64,000 bases of DNA from Karstenula rhodostoma CBS 690.94 (taxonomy: Eukaryota; Ascomycota; Dothideomycetes; Pleosporales; Didymosphaeriaceae), in NCBI GenBank assembly GCA_010093485.1, contig MU001497.1, positions 1,365,031-1,429,030 of the forward strand, written 5' to 3'. A program made the translations under genes and the position numbers. Of the stretch, positions 53,071 to 63,913 are shown piece by piece. Every line of letters starts with the position of its first letter. Position 1 is the first letter of the stretch. The notes below the pieces were generated by a model, which was not told where the DNA came from, searched no databases, and worked only from the letters and a program-made list of their open reading frames with translations.

Positions 53071-53610
53071 TCAAACATTCTTTGTCTTTGGTAGAGTCTT
53101 CGGCCAACGTTCCTTGAACGCCTCGCGTACCAGCGCGATTCGTTCCAGACGCGGGAGACCCTCATCATCGTCAATTTCAACCAACACGTTATCTGCATCC
53201 TTTGCCATCGCTTTATCTTGTGTATAGATTGGTAAATGCTTGCTCTCCTTTATTAATGCCATCTTGTATAGAGGAAAGTACTCCAGACGAGACTCCTCGT
53301 CCGCAGCGCCCTGCATTTGGCGGCCCAACATAACCTGGTCAGCTGTGGTTCTTGGGCGATCAACCTGGAGCGCGTTTATCCCAGGATGGATATGGTTGGT
53401 TAGACGACGGCTTCGAGCGGCCATCTGGCTGCTCCACCTAGAAAAGAGAGCACGGGCATCACTGGACGACTTTGTTGGCACTTGTTGCGGGCGGTTAGAA
53501 AGTGTGGCTGCAGTTAGCTCCATAGCGTTCTGGGGTGTCTCAGAAGACATCTTTTGTCTTTGGTCTCCTGCTCTTTCCTCGAGATATCTTTTATTCGCGG
53601 CATGTAACAT
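53071..53610 (-). CDS. Hypothetical protein
   Basis: 179 aa from ATG 53610 (MLHAANKRYLEERA); a later start MSSETPQNAMEL is also possible. Hydrophilic and probably helical, with a basic middle (FSRWSSQMAARSRRLTNH) and an acidic stretch NVLVEIDDDEGLPRLERI near residue 145. No domain, signal peptide or membrane segment is recognised. A continuous frame of this length with plausible codon use suggests it is real, but expression is unproven. Divergence from neighbours offers no functional clue. Confidence 0.4.
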   Translation of the reverse strand: MLHAANKRYLEERAGDQRQKMSSETPQNAMELTAATLSNRPQQVPTKSSSDARALFSRWSSQMAARSRRLTNHIHPGINALQVDRPRTTADQVMLGRQMQGAADEESRLEYFPLYKMALIKESKHLPIYTQDKAMAKDADNVLVEIDDDEGLPRLERIALVREAFKERWPKTLPKTKNV

Positions 53611-53748
53611 AGCAAACAACGCACAGCATCATAAGAACATTAGAGATAGCTTGTACAATACCGGAGATACAATGCCCGGATTTCTCCCACTTCCCGAAAC
53701 AGGTAATGCGAAACAATGCATGTAAGTGCCTCAAGGTTTTATATTGCT

Positions 53749-54913
53749 TCAGATTTTAGGATAAGCCTGACCCTCTCTCGCTACAATACCGGGAATTTCG
53801 TCTGCAAGGGACGGGCGCGACGGTTCCCAGTTCAACAGTGACTTAGCTCTCGAAGAGGTTATGACAGCGTTCGTGCCCCATAATATGGATGCATGTGCGG
53901 AAAGCTCATTGGCTTCCTTTGCATCGATAACGTTGTCAACAGAGCCTTTCGGGATGAGACCTTGTCTATAAGCTTCATCCGCTATCTTTGCTGACAACTC
54001 TCCGAAGGTCTAAATGGCGTTTAGCAATAGTCAACTCTGAGGAAAGACTTTCTTACCATGTTCCCATTCTCTGGAAAGTAGATGCCTTCTTTCCCCCAAA
54101 GTCCGTCGTCGGTTTTTCTCGCAGCCGCTGCATCCACCAGCGCTATGATCAGGTCACTGAGATCATTCACATGTACATTGCTCCAACTGTTCTTTCCGTC
54201 GCCCAGTCTGAAGCCTTCTCCCAACTTCAATGTCGCTCGCGCGACTTCTGGCGCTTGTACCTGTACATATGAGTACATGATGAAGCGACTGGGTGGCTCG
54301 AGCAAACTTACGCTGCGGGTGTGCGAAGGCCCTCTTCCTAATCCGTAGATTTGTGGGCCGACAACCAGTGCGGTGTTTATCTTTTCTTGAGCAACGACAA
54401 GATTGTCTACGACTCTCTGTGGGTTGTTGGTGATGATGGAATGAACATCTTTGACGTCCTTCACATCGTCATAGGTCTTCTCGGTAGCGAAACCAAACTT
54501 CCCGTCGCTGATCTCATCCGCCGCAAGCAGCGTGGCGCCTGATATCTGGATCCAATGGCCTCGGCGATTTCTCTCCGGCTGTGTCAGGCCTTTGACTATT
54601 GCTTCGGAGCTCGGGAGATGAGAAGTGGCTGCGAGGTGCGCAACGATATCCGCCTCACGGGCTTCCTTCTCGACGAGCTGAACATCGTCTAGATTACCCT
54701 CCACAATGCGAACATCCGGATACTTCTTTGACAGTTGCTTAGCCTTTTCGTGATCCCGGATCAGACAAGTGATGTTATATGTGGATGCACCGTGTGCAAA
54801 TAGTCGATACAAGACGTCCCCACCAACGTAGCCAGTGCCACCGGTCCTGTGCATACATGAGCATTGGTCTTTTGCTGTGCTAGAACCAGAGCTTACAGTA
54901 GAACTCTCGCCAT
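53749..54913 (-). CDS. NAD(P)-dependent epimerase/SDR-like protein
   Basis: Extended short-chain dehydrogenase. Exons 54913-54897 (17 nt, only MARVLL), 54846-54312, 54260-54057 and 54009-53749 give 338 aa. Junctions: VLL/TGGTGYVGGDVL restores the Rossmann motif GGTGYVG, SHTRS/VQAPEVARATL, and GNM/TFGELSAKI. An ITCLIRDHEKAKQLSKKYPD strand and IVEGNLDD follow the dinucleotide site. HLAATSHLPS is a possible cofactor-proximal element. YGLGRGPSHTRS is a common SDR/NmrA-like segment. The first exon of 17 nt is unusually small. Divergent from the Zn2Cys6 regulator with two CGG-N4-CCG sites between them, suggesting co-regulation with the cluster to the right. Confidence 0.82.
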
Positions 54914-55265
54914 GATTCAATAATTCAATGAAGTTTGTGATATCAATTCCTATGTCTCTCAATTGACAAAAACGCTTATAACCATCAAGCCGAGGTCGAT
55001 TTCAAAGCGATTGTTCAACATGGAGCGTGGGGCCGGACTTGGCTAGCGTCATGTCTATGCGAAGGAAGGCGATTCCGAACGGCATCGGTGCGATCGCTAA
55101 GCGAGTGGAACCACTTCCTCTTCCTTTGCCACCCCGAAAATGCACGTCACTGGACGATATCCTCGGAAATCCGGTGGCCATATGTAACGGACGACCGCAT
55201 GTATATGTCGCGAGCATATCCTTCTAGAAGTCTGACGTCATCGTCTCTGACCCACCAACACCACA
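54914..55265. promoter_or_regulatory. Divergent promoter with two CGG-N4-CCG palindromes
   Basis: 352-bp head-to-head region. CGGAAATCCG at 55164-55173 and CGGACGACCG at 55188-55197, 24 bp apart, have inverted CGG half-sites with a 4-bp spacer, a Zn2Cys6-dimer pattern. Two more lie at 59469-59478 and 61311-61320. Confidence 0.55.
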
Positions 55266-57738
55266 ATGCCTGCTGGCCGGGAGAAACTACCCAGTCGCCG
55301 AAAACATTCATTCGGCGGATGCAAGACCTGTCGAAGGCGGCACGTCAAGTGCGATCAGATCAGACCGGTCTGTCTGGCATGTAGAGCTATAAATGTGACT
55401 TGCGGAGGGTACGAGCAAGGTGTGAAGTGGTTGCCGCCCGCGAATCTTGCTTCGACAGCCACCGGACAACTCGGCAATGAGGGTGCTGGCGATAACACAA
55501 CTAGGCACCATCTCTTCTCAGGTATGGTCTGTACCTTCTGCCATGACTGATACTTCTGATCTGACATAATCACAGTATCGTCACGGGCATCCATGTCCCA
55601 AAGTCTAAGGCAATGTTTGAAGTCAAATTCTGTAGATGCATCTCTTGCACAGATTGAAACTCGAACAGGATACCTGCAGACCTATGCAGAGTATATATCT
55701 GCTGGCCCTTTTGGCGTTCTCAATATGGCAGGCCCAGCCCCCGAGTCCACCGCTGAGCCAGCCCCAGTGGAGTGTCCACCAATTGTACAGATGGATTCCA
55801 CGGCAAGTGAGAATTTACTGGATGACCAAACCGAAAACGAAATTGGCATGCTCAATGTGCTTAATCCAATACCGTCTCTCGTCGACTGGTTTGATCCAAA
55901 CCTAGGTATAAACGACAGTTTGCAATGGTCGGATCTATTCTCGCTCGAGTTCGACGCTGGAAACAGTCTTCTGATGCCTCAGTTCACCGCGGACTATCCC
56001 GAACATGGTATCGCAATGCTCCAGCCTGACTCCGGGACAGCTTTGTCTCACGACGCCCTGCATACAGAAGACCCAGCGCCCTCGAACGATGTTCCCAGTC
56101 CAGTCTCTGCACGAGCACTTGATGAATCATGCCCTTTCGATGCCATGATAGGACCAGAACAGCGTGCCATATATCTAGCTGAGGTCGATTCGCCTACTGA
56201 AGCCCAGTTCCTCTTGAAACATTTTTACGACTTCATCATTCCCGGATGGTCATTCATGCCATCCAATGCAAAATCACCGTGGACAGTGTTCCAACTATCT
56301 GAAGCATCACGATCACTTTCGGAAATGACGTTTCTTCAGACCGGCCTGTTAAAACGTGCGAATGCTGCCAACCTTTACGGGATATTAGCTTGCTCAGCTT
56401 ATCATCTGTCGGTGAGGTTTTCTGACCGGACAACAAAGGAGCCGGAATACTGGACGGGACTCTTCACTCGCTTGAGGAGACAGGCAAATGTACACATGCA
56501 AATGTCCCTCCGCGAGGAACTTAAAGGACCTGTAAAAGCAAAGTACAAAGATCAACTCATGGCAATTTTGGCTATGCTCGCGTGCGCAGTAAGTGATCAC
56601 CTGTGGGGAAACATGTCTTCCTTAGCTAAACTAGCAATTTTTTAAGACGATCTCCGGGCATCACGAGGACGCGCGTCGTTACATAATAGATGCGGAGCGA
56701 TTAGTGAGGGTGAAAGGTCTTGCGAAAGGCCAAATATCTCGGAAATGTCGAGTTCTTCACCACGTTTACTCGTGGATCAGGGTGGTCGGCGAGAGCACTT
56801 ACGTTCTCTATGACTATGCGCATTATGGCTCTGTCATAGATAACATGAGTGCGGCCTACCGAGCTGAGAGACTTCACGCTGGCCCCGACCACGCGGAAAG
56901 ACCTCCCGTGAATGACCATAACCCTCGACTAGATGACTTTTTGAGGCTCGAACCCCACCAATCCGATAGTGATCTTGATATAGAGGAACCCAAAGGAGAC
57001 ACTGGGTTGCATGACATCCATCTCAATGACTCACGACGAGATCAAAACACCATGTACAACGAGATATATGGAATATCAGAGACCTGGCTAAGTCTTGTGT
57101 CGCAGACGACTCGCTTGGCGAACATACTCGACGCGGCCAATTATGGGAAAAGTACAGACAGTCATTTCCTCGACTTTTTGCACAAACGTTCCAGTCGGTT
57201 AGAGCACATCATCTGCTCGTGGGCTTTCGGAGATCTGGCCGCAGATGAAGCCCCAGATGGAGGCAACACCTCTGTGGGCCGACCGGTGAATCATCATATG
57301 ATACAAGCAATGAACTCGGCCCTTGTAATCCTGTTCTATCGACGGATTCGAAATGTCAATCCATTGATTCTGCAGGGCCATGTTAGCTCTGTTGTTCAGT
57401 CACTCAGAGATTATGATGAAGCTCTCCTGTCCGAAGGTTTGTCTGGTCCGGGCTCTGCCTGGCCGGCCTTCATTGCGGGTTGTGAGGCGTTGTCCCATCA
57501 GAACAGAACTTTGCTCATGGCATGGCTGGACAAGGGATTCGACAAATGTGGTCTTGAAACTTTCAACATCGCGATGAAAGTCATGAATACGGTCTGGGAT
57601 CGGCAGAAAGAACGAATGCGAACTCCGAACCCTGGAGTGGCTAGCCCCAATCAATCAAGGATGTCTAGAACGTCATCAGATCATCATACTTGGGTCGAAG
57701 TCTGTAGGGAACAAGGCGCGTGGGTTACTTTGTACTAA
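55266..57738 (+). CDS. Zn2Cys6 transcription factor (Fungal_trans_2 type)
   Basis: Nuclear regulator, likely pathway-specific. Exons 55266-55521, 55576-56588 and 56647-57738 give 786 aa. The DNA-binding Zn2Cys6 cluster is at about 19-47 (GGCKTCRRRHVKCDQIRPVC, then LACRAINVTCGG): six Cys with typical CX2CX6CX5-9CX2CX6C spacing. A low-complexity acidic region follows. The middle domain from about 225 (FLLKHFYDFIIPGWSFM, LLKRANAANLYGILACSAYH, KAKYKDQLMAILAMLA) continues through exon 3 (TISGHHEDARRYIIDAERLV, YVLYDYAHYG), resembling the fungal_trans_2/ARCA-like family. C-terminal residues RTPNPGVASPNQ and GAWVTLY end the protein. It lies in the middle of the cluster; a role in its control is inference supported by shared palindromes. 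Confidence 0.9.
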
Positions 57739-57834
57739 GAGTCTCATTCACGAAGCTAGTACTAGAATAAAAGGCTTGTATTGTGTATGATCTGAAGTTG
57801 CCAGATCCCAACCATCAATAATCTGCGGCGATAC

Positions 57835-59224
57835 TTATAACTTTGCAAGTGTTCCATCCCAGTTCAGGCGTCGGACATGATCACGGGTAATGTCGGCAAC
57901 TGTTCGACATCTATGAACTGTTAACATTTTATTGTAGCTGATGAGGAAAAGAAAACCTACCCTGCGAGTGCCATCGTGACCTGGAACTCGTACAGCAATA
58001 GCTTGAGAGCCAGTTCTACCCCTCTTTGACCATCGTACTGTGAGAGATCAATTAAATGGGTGAAGTGATGAGTATGGGCAGGCTACTTACTGCGAGGCCC
58101 CAGATTGGGATCCGCCCAACAAAGCAGCATTTTGCTCCAAGTGCTAAAGCCTTGAAAATATCAGACCCTCGGCGAACTCCACCATCCATGACAATCGGTA
58201 TTCTACCGCGTGCTGCTATCACGCATTCTTCAAGAACATCCAGTGTGGCAGGCATACTGTCGAGCTGCCGACCGCCATGGTTCGATATAACGATACCGTC
58301 TACTCCATATTTGACGGCCAGTTCCACATCATGAGTATTTGTGACTTTCAAAAAGATTAGCGAGGCATCTAATGTTTCGGTCTGTGTGCTCACCCCCTTT
58401 AAGCCAGATCTCCATTGATGTGTTCGCTCGTAACCACGGAATTGCCTCATCCCATTCCAGACTATCTTCTGTTCGAGCTTAGCAACGGAATTCGCAACAT
58501 CGAAGCGTCGAGACCTACCAAATGCCTTAGGACCGTTCTCCTTGACGTCTTCCGAAGCAGTGAATTCCTCTCCACCTTCGGACAGAATATTAGGAAACGT
58601 CATATCTTTAGGCAGTACAAATTCATTCCGCATTTCATTCAGTCTTCGACCTAATGCAGGGACGTCCACAGAGAGGAACAGTGCTTTATATCCGGCACCT
58701 GGGATGTATTAGCACACTGGTTTGCTTTGACCAAACGTCGAGTAAAGGAACTCCATACTTTCAGCTCGTTTCAATAACTGGAGTGTAATGTTGCGATCCT
58801 TGACGACACACATTTGCATCATGTAGGGGTTTCCAGTGGAATGTTGGATAACTTCTTCAAGCGATGTCGTAGCATAAGAGCTCAGACACATGGGTACGCT
58901 AATAGCCGCTGCAGCACGGGACGTTCCAACTTCACCTATAGGATGCGCCATCTTTTGCATAGCTGACGGACTAAAACCCAAGGGAAACGAGATTTTTTGT
59001 CCGCAGAAAGTCGTCGAGGTGTCCAGATCTGACACGTTCCGGAGCACGCGAGGTACAATTCGGTATCTGTCAAACGCTGCCTCGTTGTCGCGGAGTGTCA
59101 CCATATCCATCGCTCCTTGATTGTAGTATTCTTCGTACATCTTCGGCAACTTTCGGCTTCCATATCGCTGTAGGTCGCTGATTGAGAAGACATAGCGATC
59201 AAGGGTTGGTGCACGATTCGCCAT
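57835..59224 (-). CDS. FMN-dependent alpha-hydroxyacid dehydrogenase (L-lactate/glycolate type)
   Basis: Oxidises L-2-hydroxyacids (lactate, glycolate or others) to 2-ketoacids. Six exons: 59224-58759, 58698-58519, 58478-58394 adjusted to 58468-58394, 58344-58091, 58037-57961 and 57910-57835, giving 375 aa, the glycolate-oxidase-family size. Junctions: KRAES/AGYKALFLSVDVPALG, KAFE/DSLEWDEAIPWLR, WLKGV/TNTHDVELAVKYG, GLA/YDGQRGVELALKL, LAG/CRTVADITRDHV. Motifs: FPLGFSPSAMQKMAHP and STGNPYMMQM (FMN), catalytic His in ISNHGGRQLD, phosphate site VMDGGVRRGSD. No cytochrome b2 domain and no presequence is present, so it is the short, soluble form. Divergent from the DapA-like gene. Substrate choice is not decided by sequence alone. 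Confidence 0.9.
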
Positions 59225-59781
59225 GTTGAATAGAGTCTGTGTGAAAAGAGGTACACCTGCCCAGTTTATGACTGCATCATCGGAGATGTATGACCCACAA
59301 ACTCAGAGCGATTAGCGTATGAGCGTATGAGCGTATGAGCGTCACATCAAACCATCTTTTGGTCACTATCGCCTCGGTCTCTACTAATATGTGGAATTTG
59401 GTTAGGAAGACCTCATAACAGACACCAAAAATGAAATGCCTTCGGAAGGACTTGCTAATTGCGGTGGGCGGGGCCCCGCACGCGCTATAAGCGCACCTAT
59501 CGATATCTATCATCCGCGATGACTTTCTGAATTTGATAGTATATGCAGCTAGGTCAAGTGGTTCTCCACAGAAGAGTAACTTGACATTGGATACCCGGAA
59601 TTGGCAGCTGTGAAGCCTAGAAGTGATGCGGGATCCAATGTAATAAAGCAGCATCCGCATGGACTTCCGCCTCGTACCTTCGTCAAAACAATCAAACATT
59701 CTTCCGCTCTAAAGCATCACAAAGTTCTACTACCAAGAGTCTTTTGTCCATCGAGCTCCTACCACACACACGATCACGAAC
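59225..59781. promoter_or_regulatory. Divergent promoter with perfect GC palindrome (CGG-N4-CCG)
   Basis: 557 bp between LLDH-type and DapA-type genes. GCGGGGCCCCGC at 59468-59479 is a perfect palindrome and contains CGG-GGCC-CCG (59469-59478). A short octamer tandem repeat (GCGTATGA, three and a half copies, 59315-59342) also lies here. Confidence 0.55.
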
Positions 59782-60693
59782 ATGAGTAGCGCACCGAATC
59801 AGAAGGAACTTACGGGTATCCTGGTCGCACTCGTTACACCCTTTACCGATGATGGCTCAAAGATCGACCAAGACCGACTCAAAGCACACATCGATAACCT
59901 GATACGAATTGGTGTACATGGTCTAGTACCAGGTGGAACGACCGGAGAGTTCACTGCCATGACGATAGCCGAGCGAAAAGAGCTCGTTGAGCTCTGTGTC
60001 AAATTTGCTGCCGGTCGCGTTCCCGTGGTTGCGGGCATTGGCGCATTGAGCACTGCTGAAGGTATAGAGTTGGCTTCACACGCAGCGGAAGCTGGCTCTT
60101 CGGCACTGATGGTCGTGCCGCCCTTTTACGACCCAGTCAACTTGAAGCAACTCAAGGAGATGCTTGGTGAGATACACAAAGCCTCTGGATTGGACATCAT
60201 GTATTACAACATCCCGTCAGCCAGCGGCCTCGTCCTTTCGCCCAAGGAAATTGCGTCTCTATCCGAGGTTGGTGTGAAGTACCTGAAAGACACTTCCGGA
60301 AACGCACCCGCTTTCACTGAACTCATGTTTGGTCACCACGAGAAGATCACAGCTTTCAACGGATGGGATACGCTGACCTTCTACGGATTGGCTGCAGGCG
60401 CGAAAGGATCCGTGTGGGGTACAGCGAATGTCATTCCCGAGCTTTCTGTGCAACTTTGGGATGCCGTGGCCGTCAAGGGAGATTTGAAGAAGGGCAGGGA
60501 GTTGTGGCAGAAGATTTGGCCTATCTGTGCGTTCTTGGAAGAGCATAACTATCCTTCTGCAGTAAAGACCGGACTTGAGCTGCAAGGGACTAAGACCGGC
60601 GGGCTGAGGAAACCATTCGCTTTGCTAGAGGGCGAACCACGAGAGACATTGCTTGGTCTGCTGAAGAATGCGGGATGTGTCACGTCGGAATAG
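59782..60693 (+). CDS. DapA-family aldolase/dehydratase
   Basis: Class I Schiff-base lyase of the dihydrodipicolinate synthase family. In fungi, members act as 2-keto-3-deoxy-sugar acid aldolases (galacturonate, rhamnose), 4-hydroxy-2-oxoglutarate aldolase or keto-deoxy-glucarate dehydratase rather than in lysine synthesis. Single exon, 303 aa (ATG 59782, MSSAPNQKELTGILVAL). Seen: GGTTGEFTAM at 51-60 (substrate carboxylate site), Tyr141/142 in MYYNIPSASG (proton shuttle), Schiff-base Lys169 in VKYLKDTSGN, and the barrel end GSVWGTANVIPE. The length and motifs are normal. The neighbouring ALDH and FMN dehydrogenase suggest cleavage of a 2-keto-3-deoxy acid to pyruvate plus an aldehyde, then oxidation; this is inference. 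Confidence 0.9.
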   Translation: MSSAPNQKELTGILVALVTPFTDDGSKIDQDRLKAHIDNLIRIGVHGLVPGGTTGEFTAMTIAERKELVELCVKFAAGRVPVVAGIGALSTAEGIELASHAAEAGSSALMVVPPFYDPVNLKQLKEMLGEIHKASGLDIMYYNIPSASGLVLSPKEIASLSEVGVKYLKDTSGNAPAFTELMFGHHEKITAFNGWDTLTFYGLAAGAKGSVWGTANVIPELSVQLWDAVAVKGDLKKGRELWQKIWPICAFLEEHNYPSAVKTGLELQGTKTGGLRKPFALLEGEPRETLLGLLKNAGCVTSE

Positions 60694-61325
60694 AACCTAT
60701 TGAAATGTTAATCCCCGTTTCCAACAATCCTTTCTGCTTTTAGCTGTACACTTAGTCTACATTGCTGCATGTAAAATATCTACGTTACACTTGAACATCG
60801 CGGGACACAAGACGAAAGTCCAGACGCCCCAGACTTTACAACGTTCATATTTGAAGTGCTTCTGGAGTGTGCCGGCAAATGCATCCGATAATGCCGATTT
60901 TGCTGAACGATTGATGATGAGGCCAAGAACGCTTGCGTCGTGGCAAACATAGCTTTTGGGCTTGATATCCGAGATAGCTTAGTGCGGGGTTGAACAGCGT
61001 GAAAGGTTTGATTGGCTGCTCGGAATAACTTGCCCAAACACCCACACGATGAGATCAAGACCGCCGCTCCCTACACACACGCGCGATTGAAACCGTCTTG
61101 AATTGCATGCTCGCATATCGTCAATCCTTTCAAATATAGTCGTCCATCGGCATATCCCAGGTCGAGGACTCTTTGAAGACAAGTTATTTGCAGAGACCTT
61201 TTTGTCGGACTTATTTTTGGCATACTACCTGGAACCCAATTGTCGCTTCACTGCCACTCTACCAATCTTGTTAAACGACACGAGTTACACCCCCTCTCCT
61301 GCTAGGCTTTCGGATTACCGCAAAT
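60694..61325. other. Spacer between DapA-like and ALDH genes
   Basis: 632 bp containing the DapA-like 3' end and the ALDH promoter. No gene is supported. Confidence 0.4.
61311..61320. promoter_or_regulatory. CGG-N4-CCG palindrome just upstream of ALDH start
   Basis: CGGATTACCG ends 5 bp before the ALDH start codon (61326). It is the only such palindrome in the 632-bp gap between the DapA-like and ALDH genes. Confidence 0.4.
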
Positions 61326-62992
61326 ATGTCAAATCTTTACGTTGATCTCGAGGCGCCTAATGGACGCAAGTGGAGTCAACCGACAGGTCTGTTCATCAAC
61401 AACGAGTTTGTACCTTCAAGCAACGGAAAATTACTGGAATCAATAGATCCTGCGTATGTTTGAACTTCTAATCATCCAAGTAGGCACCGTACTCACCATG
61501 TTCAGGACTGAGTCTAAAATTGCTGAGGTTCATGCTGCCAGTGCCGAAGATGTCGACAAAGCTGTACAAGCAGCGAAAGCAGCTTTGGTACACGACTCAT
61601 GGAAAAACTTGCCTGGGACTGACCGTGGAATCCTGATGTCGAAGTTGGCCGATCTCATCGAGGATAACAAAGAGTTACTAGCGACAATTGATGCTTGGGA
61701 TAATGGTGAGAATGACTACCCTCCTCAGATTTCGGCACGAAGAGGGTGTAGCTGATTGGTAAAACAGGAAAGCCGTATACTGTGGCAATGACTGATGACC
61801 TTCCTGAGGCAATCGGTACCATTCGATATTACTCAGGTTGGGCGGACAAAATATCTGGCCAAACGATCAGCACCACTTCCGCAAAGTTTGCTTACACATT
61901 GCGTCAACCCATTGGAGTGATAGGCCAGATTATCCCTTGGAACTACCCATTATCTATGGCAGGTATGTCCTCTCTTCCTACGTCTGTTGGTTACACACCC
62001 TGACTCCATATACAGCATGGAAACTCGGCCCTGCACTGGCTTGCGGCAACACAGTCGTGCTCAAAGCAGCCGAGCAGACGCCTTTGAGTATCCTGGTATT
62101 AGGTACTCTCATCAAAAAGGCGGGATTCCCACCTGGAGTCGTCAACTTCATCAACGGCTATGGGCAGGAGGCAGGAGCTACGCTTGTCCAACATCCTTTA
62201 GTCGACAAAGTAGCGTTCACAGGTTCGACCGCCACTGCTTCACAAATCATGAAGTCAGCAGCTGCTACACTCAAGAACATCACTCTGGAGACCGGTGGAA
62301 AGTCCCCGCTCCTCGTGTTTGACGATTGCGACATCGAGCAAGCGATCAAGTGGTCACATCTCGGCATCATGTCAAATCAAGGCCAGATCTGTACTGCAAC
62401 TTCAAGGATTTTTGTGCAGGATACCATCTACGAATCTTTCGTGGAGAAGTTCAAGGCTCAAATCCAGGAGGTTTCCAAGGTTGGTGACCAGTGGGACGAA
62501 TCGACCTATCAGGGACCGCAGGTAACTAAGGCGCAATACGACCGCATCTTGTCTTACATCGACATTGGTGTATCCGAAGGAGCCACCGTCTTGACCGGCG
62601 GAAAGCGACATGGCGACGGAAAAGGTTTCTTTATCCAGCCAACAGTTTTCACAAACGTCAAGGATAGCATGCGTGTCTTTAAAGAAGAGATATTTGGTCC
62701 CGTCGTCACGATATCCAGCTTTGAAAGCGAGGATGCGGTCATTCGCCGCGCCAATGATTCACCGTACGGTCTCGGTGCATCGGTGTTTACCAAAGATCTA
62801 GAGCGAGCCCATAGAGTGGCTGTCGAGATAGAAGCGGGTATGGTTTGGGTGAACAGTAGCCAGGACTGTGATTTCAGGATACCTTTCGGCGGCGTCAAAC
62901 AATCCGGCGTCGGTAGGGAACTTGGAGAAGCAGGCTTGGAGGCTTACACGCAAACGAAAGCTGTGCACATTAACATGGGCAACAAGCTATGA
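61326..62992 (+). CDS. Aldehyde dehydrogenase (ALDH family)
   Basis: NAD(P)-dependent oxidation of an aldehyde to the acid. Exons 61326-61453, 61506-61705, 61768-61962 and 62016-62992 give 499 aa. Junctions: IDPA/TESKIAEVHA, DNG/KPYTVAMTDD, LSMA/AWKLGPALACGN. Active-site motifs: LETGGKSPLLVF with Glu266 (general base), and SNQGQICTATSR with nucleophile Cys300. Cofactor and oligomer segments: IPWNYPLSMAAWK, GNTVVLKAAEQTPLS, VAFTGSTATASQIM, and the C-terminal FGGVKQSGVGRELGEAGLEA. The full-length, intact catalytic residues argue for activity. No targeting signal is seen. It lies in the cluster with a CGG-N4-CCG site at its start. Confidence 0.93.
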
Positions 62993-63913
62993 TGTTGCTC
63001 GCTGATTCGGAATACAAACAAGTGGGAGGATTTTGATATTCAGTATGGATTCGTGAGCAGGGTGGAGACCCTAGAGTATACGCTGTGTCTTACCTCTTGG
63101 CCCCCAGTACCATAGCTCATGATGATTGCTCAGTCGTATGCTATTATTCATTTCCATTGCTCATTTTAATTGGCTGCATCTTTTTACGACCCGCCTGGCT
63201 GTACTCGGAAAGCAGCGGAGGGCCAAGTTCGTTCCAGTTGTCTAGTTTGTCTGGCATGTCCGCGTCCAAATGGGAATATCCTATATTTAAAAACTTCTTT
63301 TGAAACGTCGACGGGCATCTCTTATGACTTTCTCTGCCTGAAGTTTCTCGGGTGTCGGCGTATTGGCGGTGCGATCGAGCGAATCTTGGTATGGAGGGTG
63401 CGCTGGCGTAGGGGTAACCAATCACACGCGTCAGGTTCGCATTTGAGACGCAATGGACGTGGCGCAGCATGACTCAAGTGTTATGGGTGACCGAAGGTCA
63501 AAAGTCAACGAGAGTTGCACATGAATGTGGATTGGTAATTTTGTTTACGTTTCGAGTGCCTAGTATTTAGCGAAGTCGGCATATAGGAAGTTGATAGTGA
63601 TGCCTGGCACGGTAGGCACAGTAGGGTGCATGTAGAACCCACTTTGAATATAACCTATGAAGACGAAGCGCCAAAAGGGTATAGTTCAGATATACAAAAA
63701 TGATCAAATAAAACAATCGCTCAAAGTATGACGCACGCTCCACTGCAGAACACAAGAACATCATAACAATCTTGAGGATGAGGCTTGAACCACGCTCAAC
63801 AAGTAGACACACGTACCAACCTGGTCATTAAGCATTCATACAATCATTATACGACGCATAGCGCTCGCTTCAAATCCTTCTCTTTTGTCGCCTACTAAAG
63901 CGTAGCGAGAGCA
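62993..63913. other. Intergenic, nothing recognised
   Basis: 921 bp containing the ALDH 3' end and short frames only. It ends at the stop codon of the gene that leaves the window. Confidence 0.4.

Noticed and set aside
58394..58468. Unspliced reading through LLDH exon 3
   Set aside because: It gives non-family sequence; the 75-nt exon between two short introns restores DSLEWDEAIPWLR.
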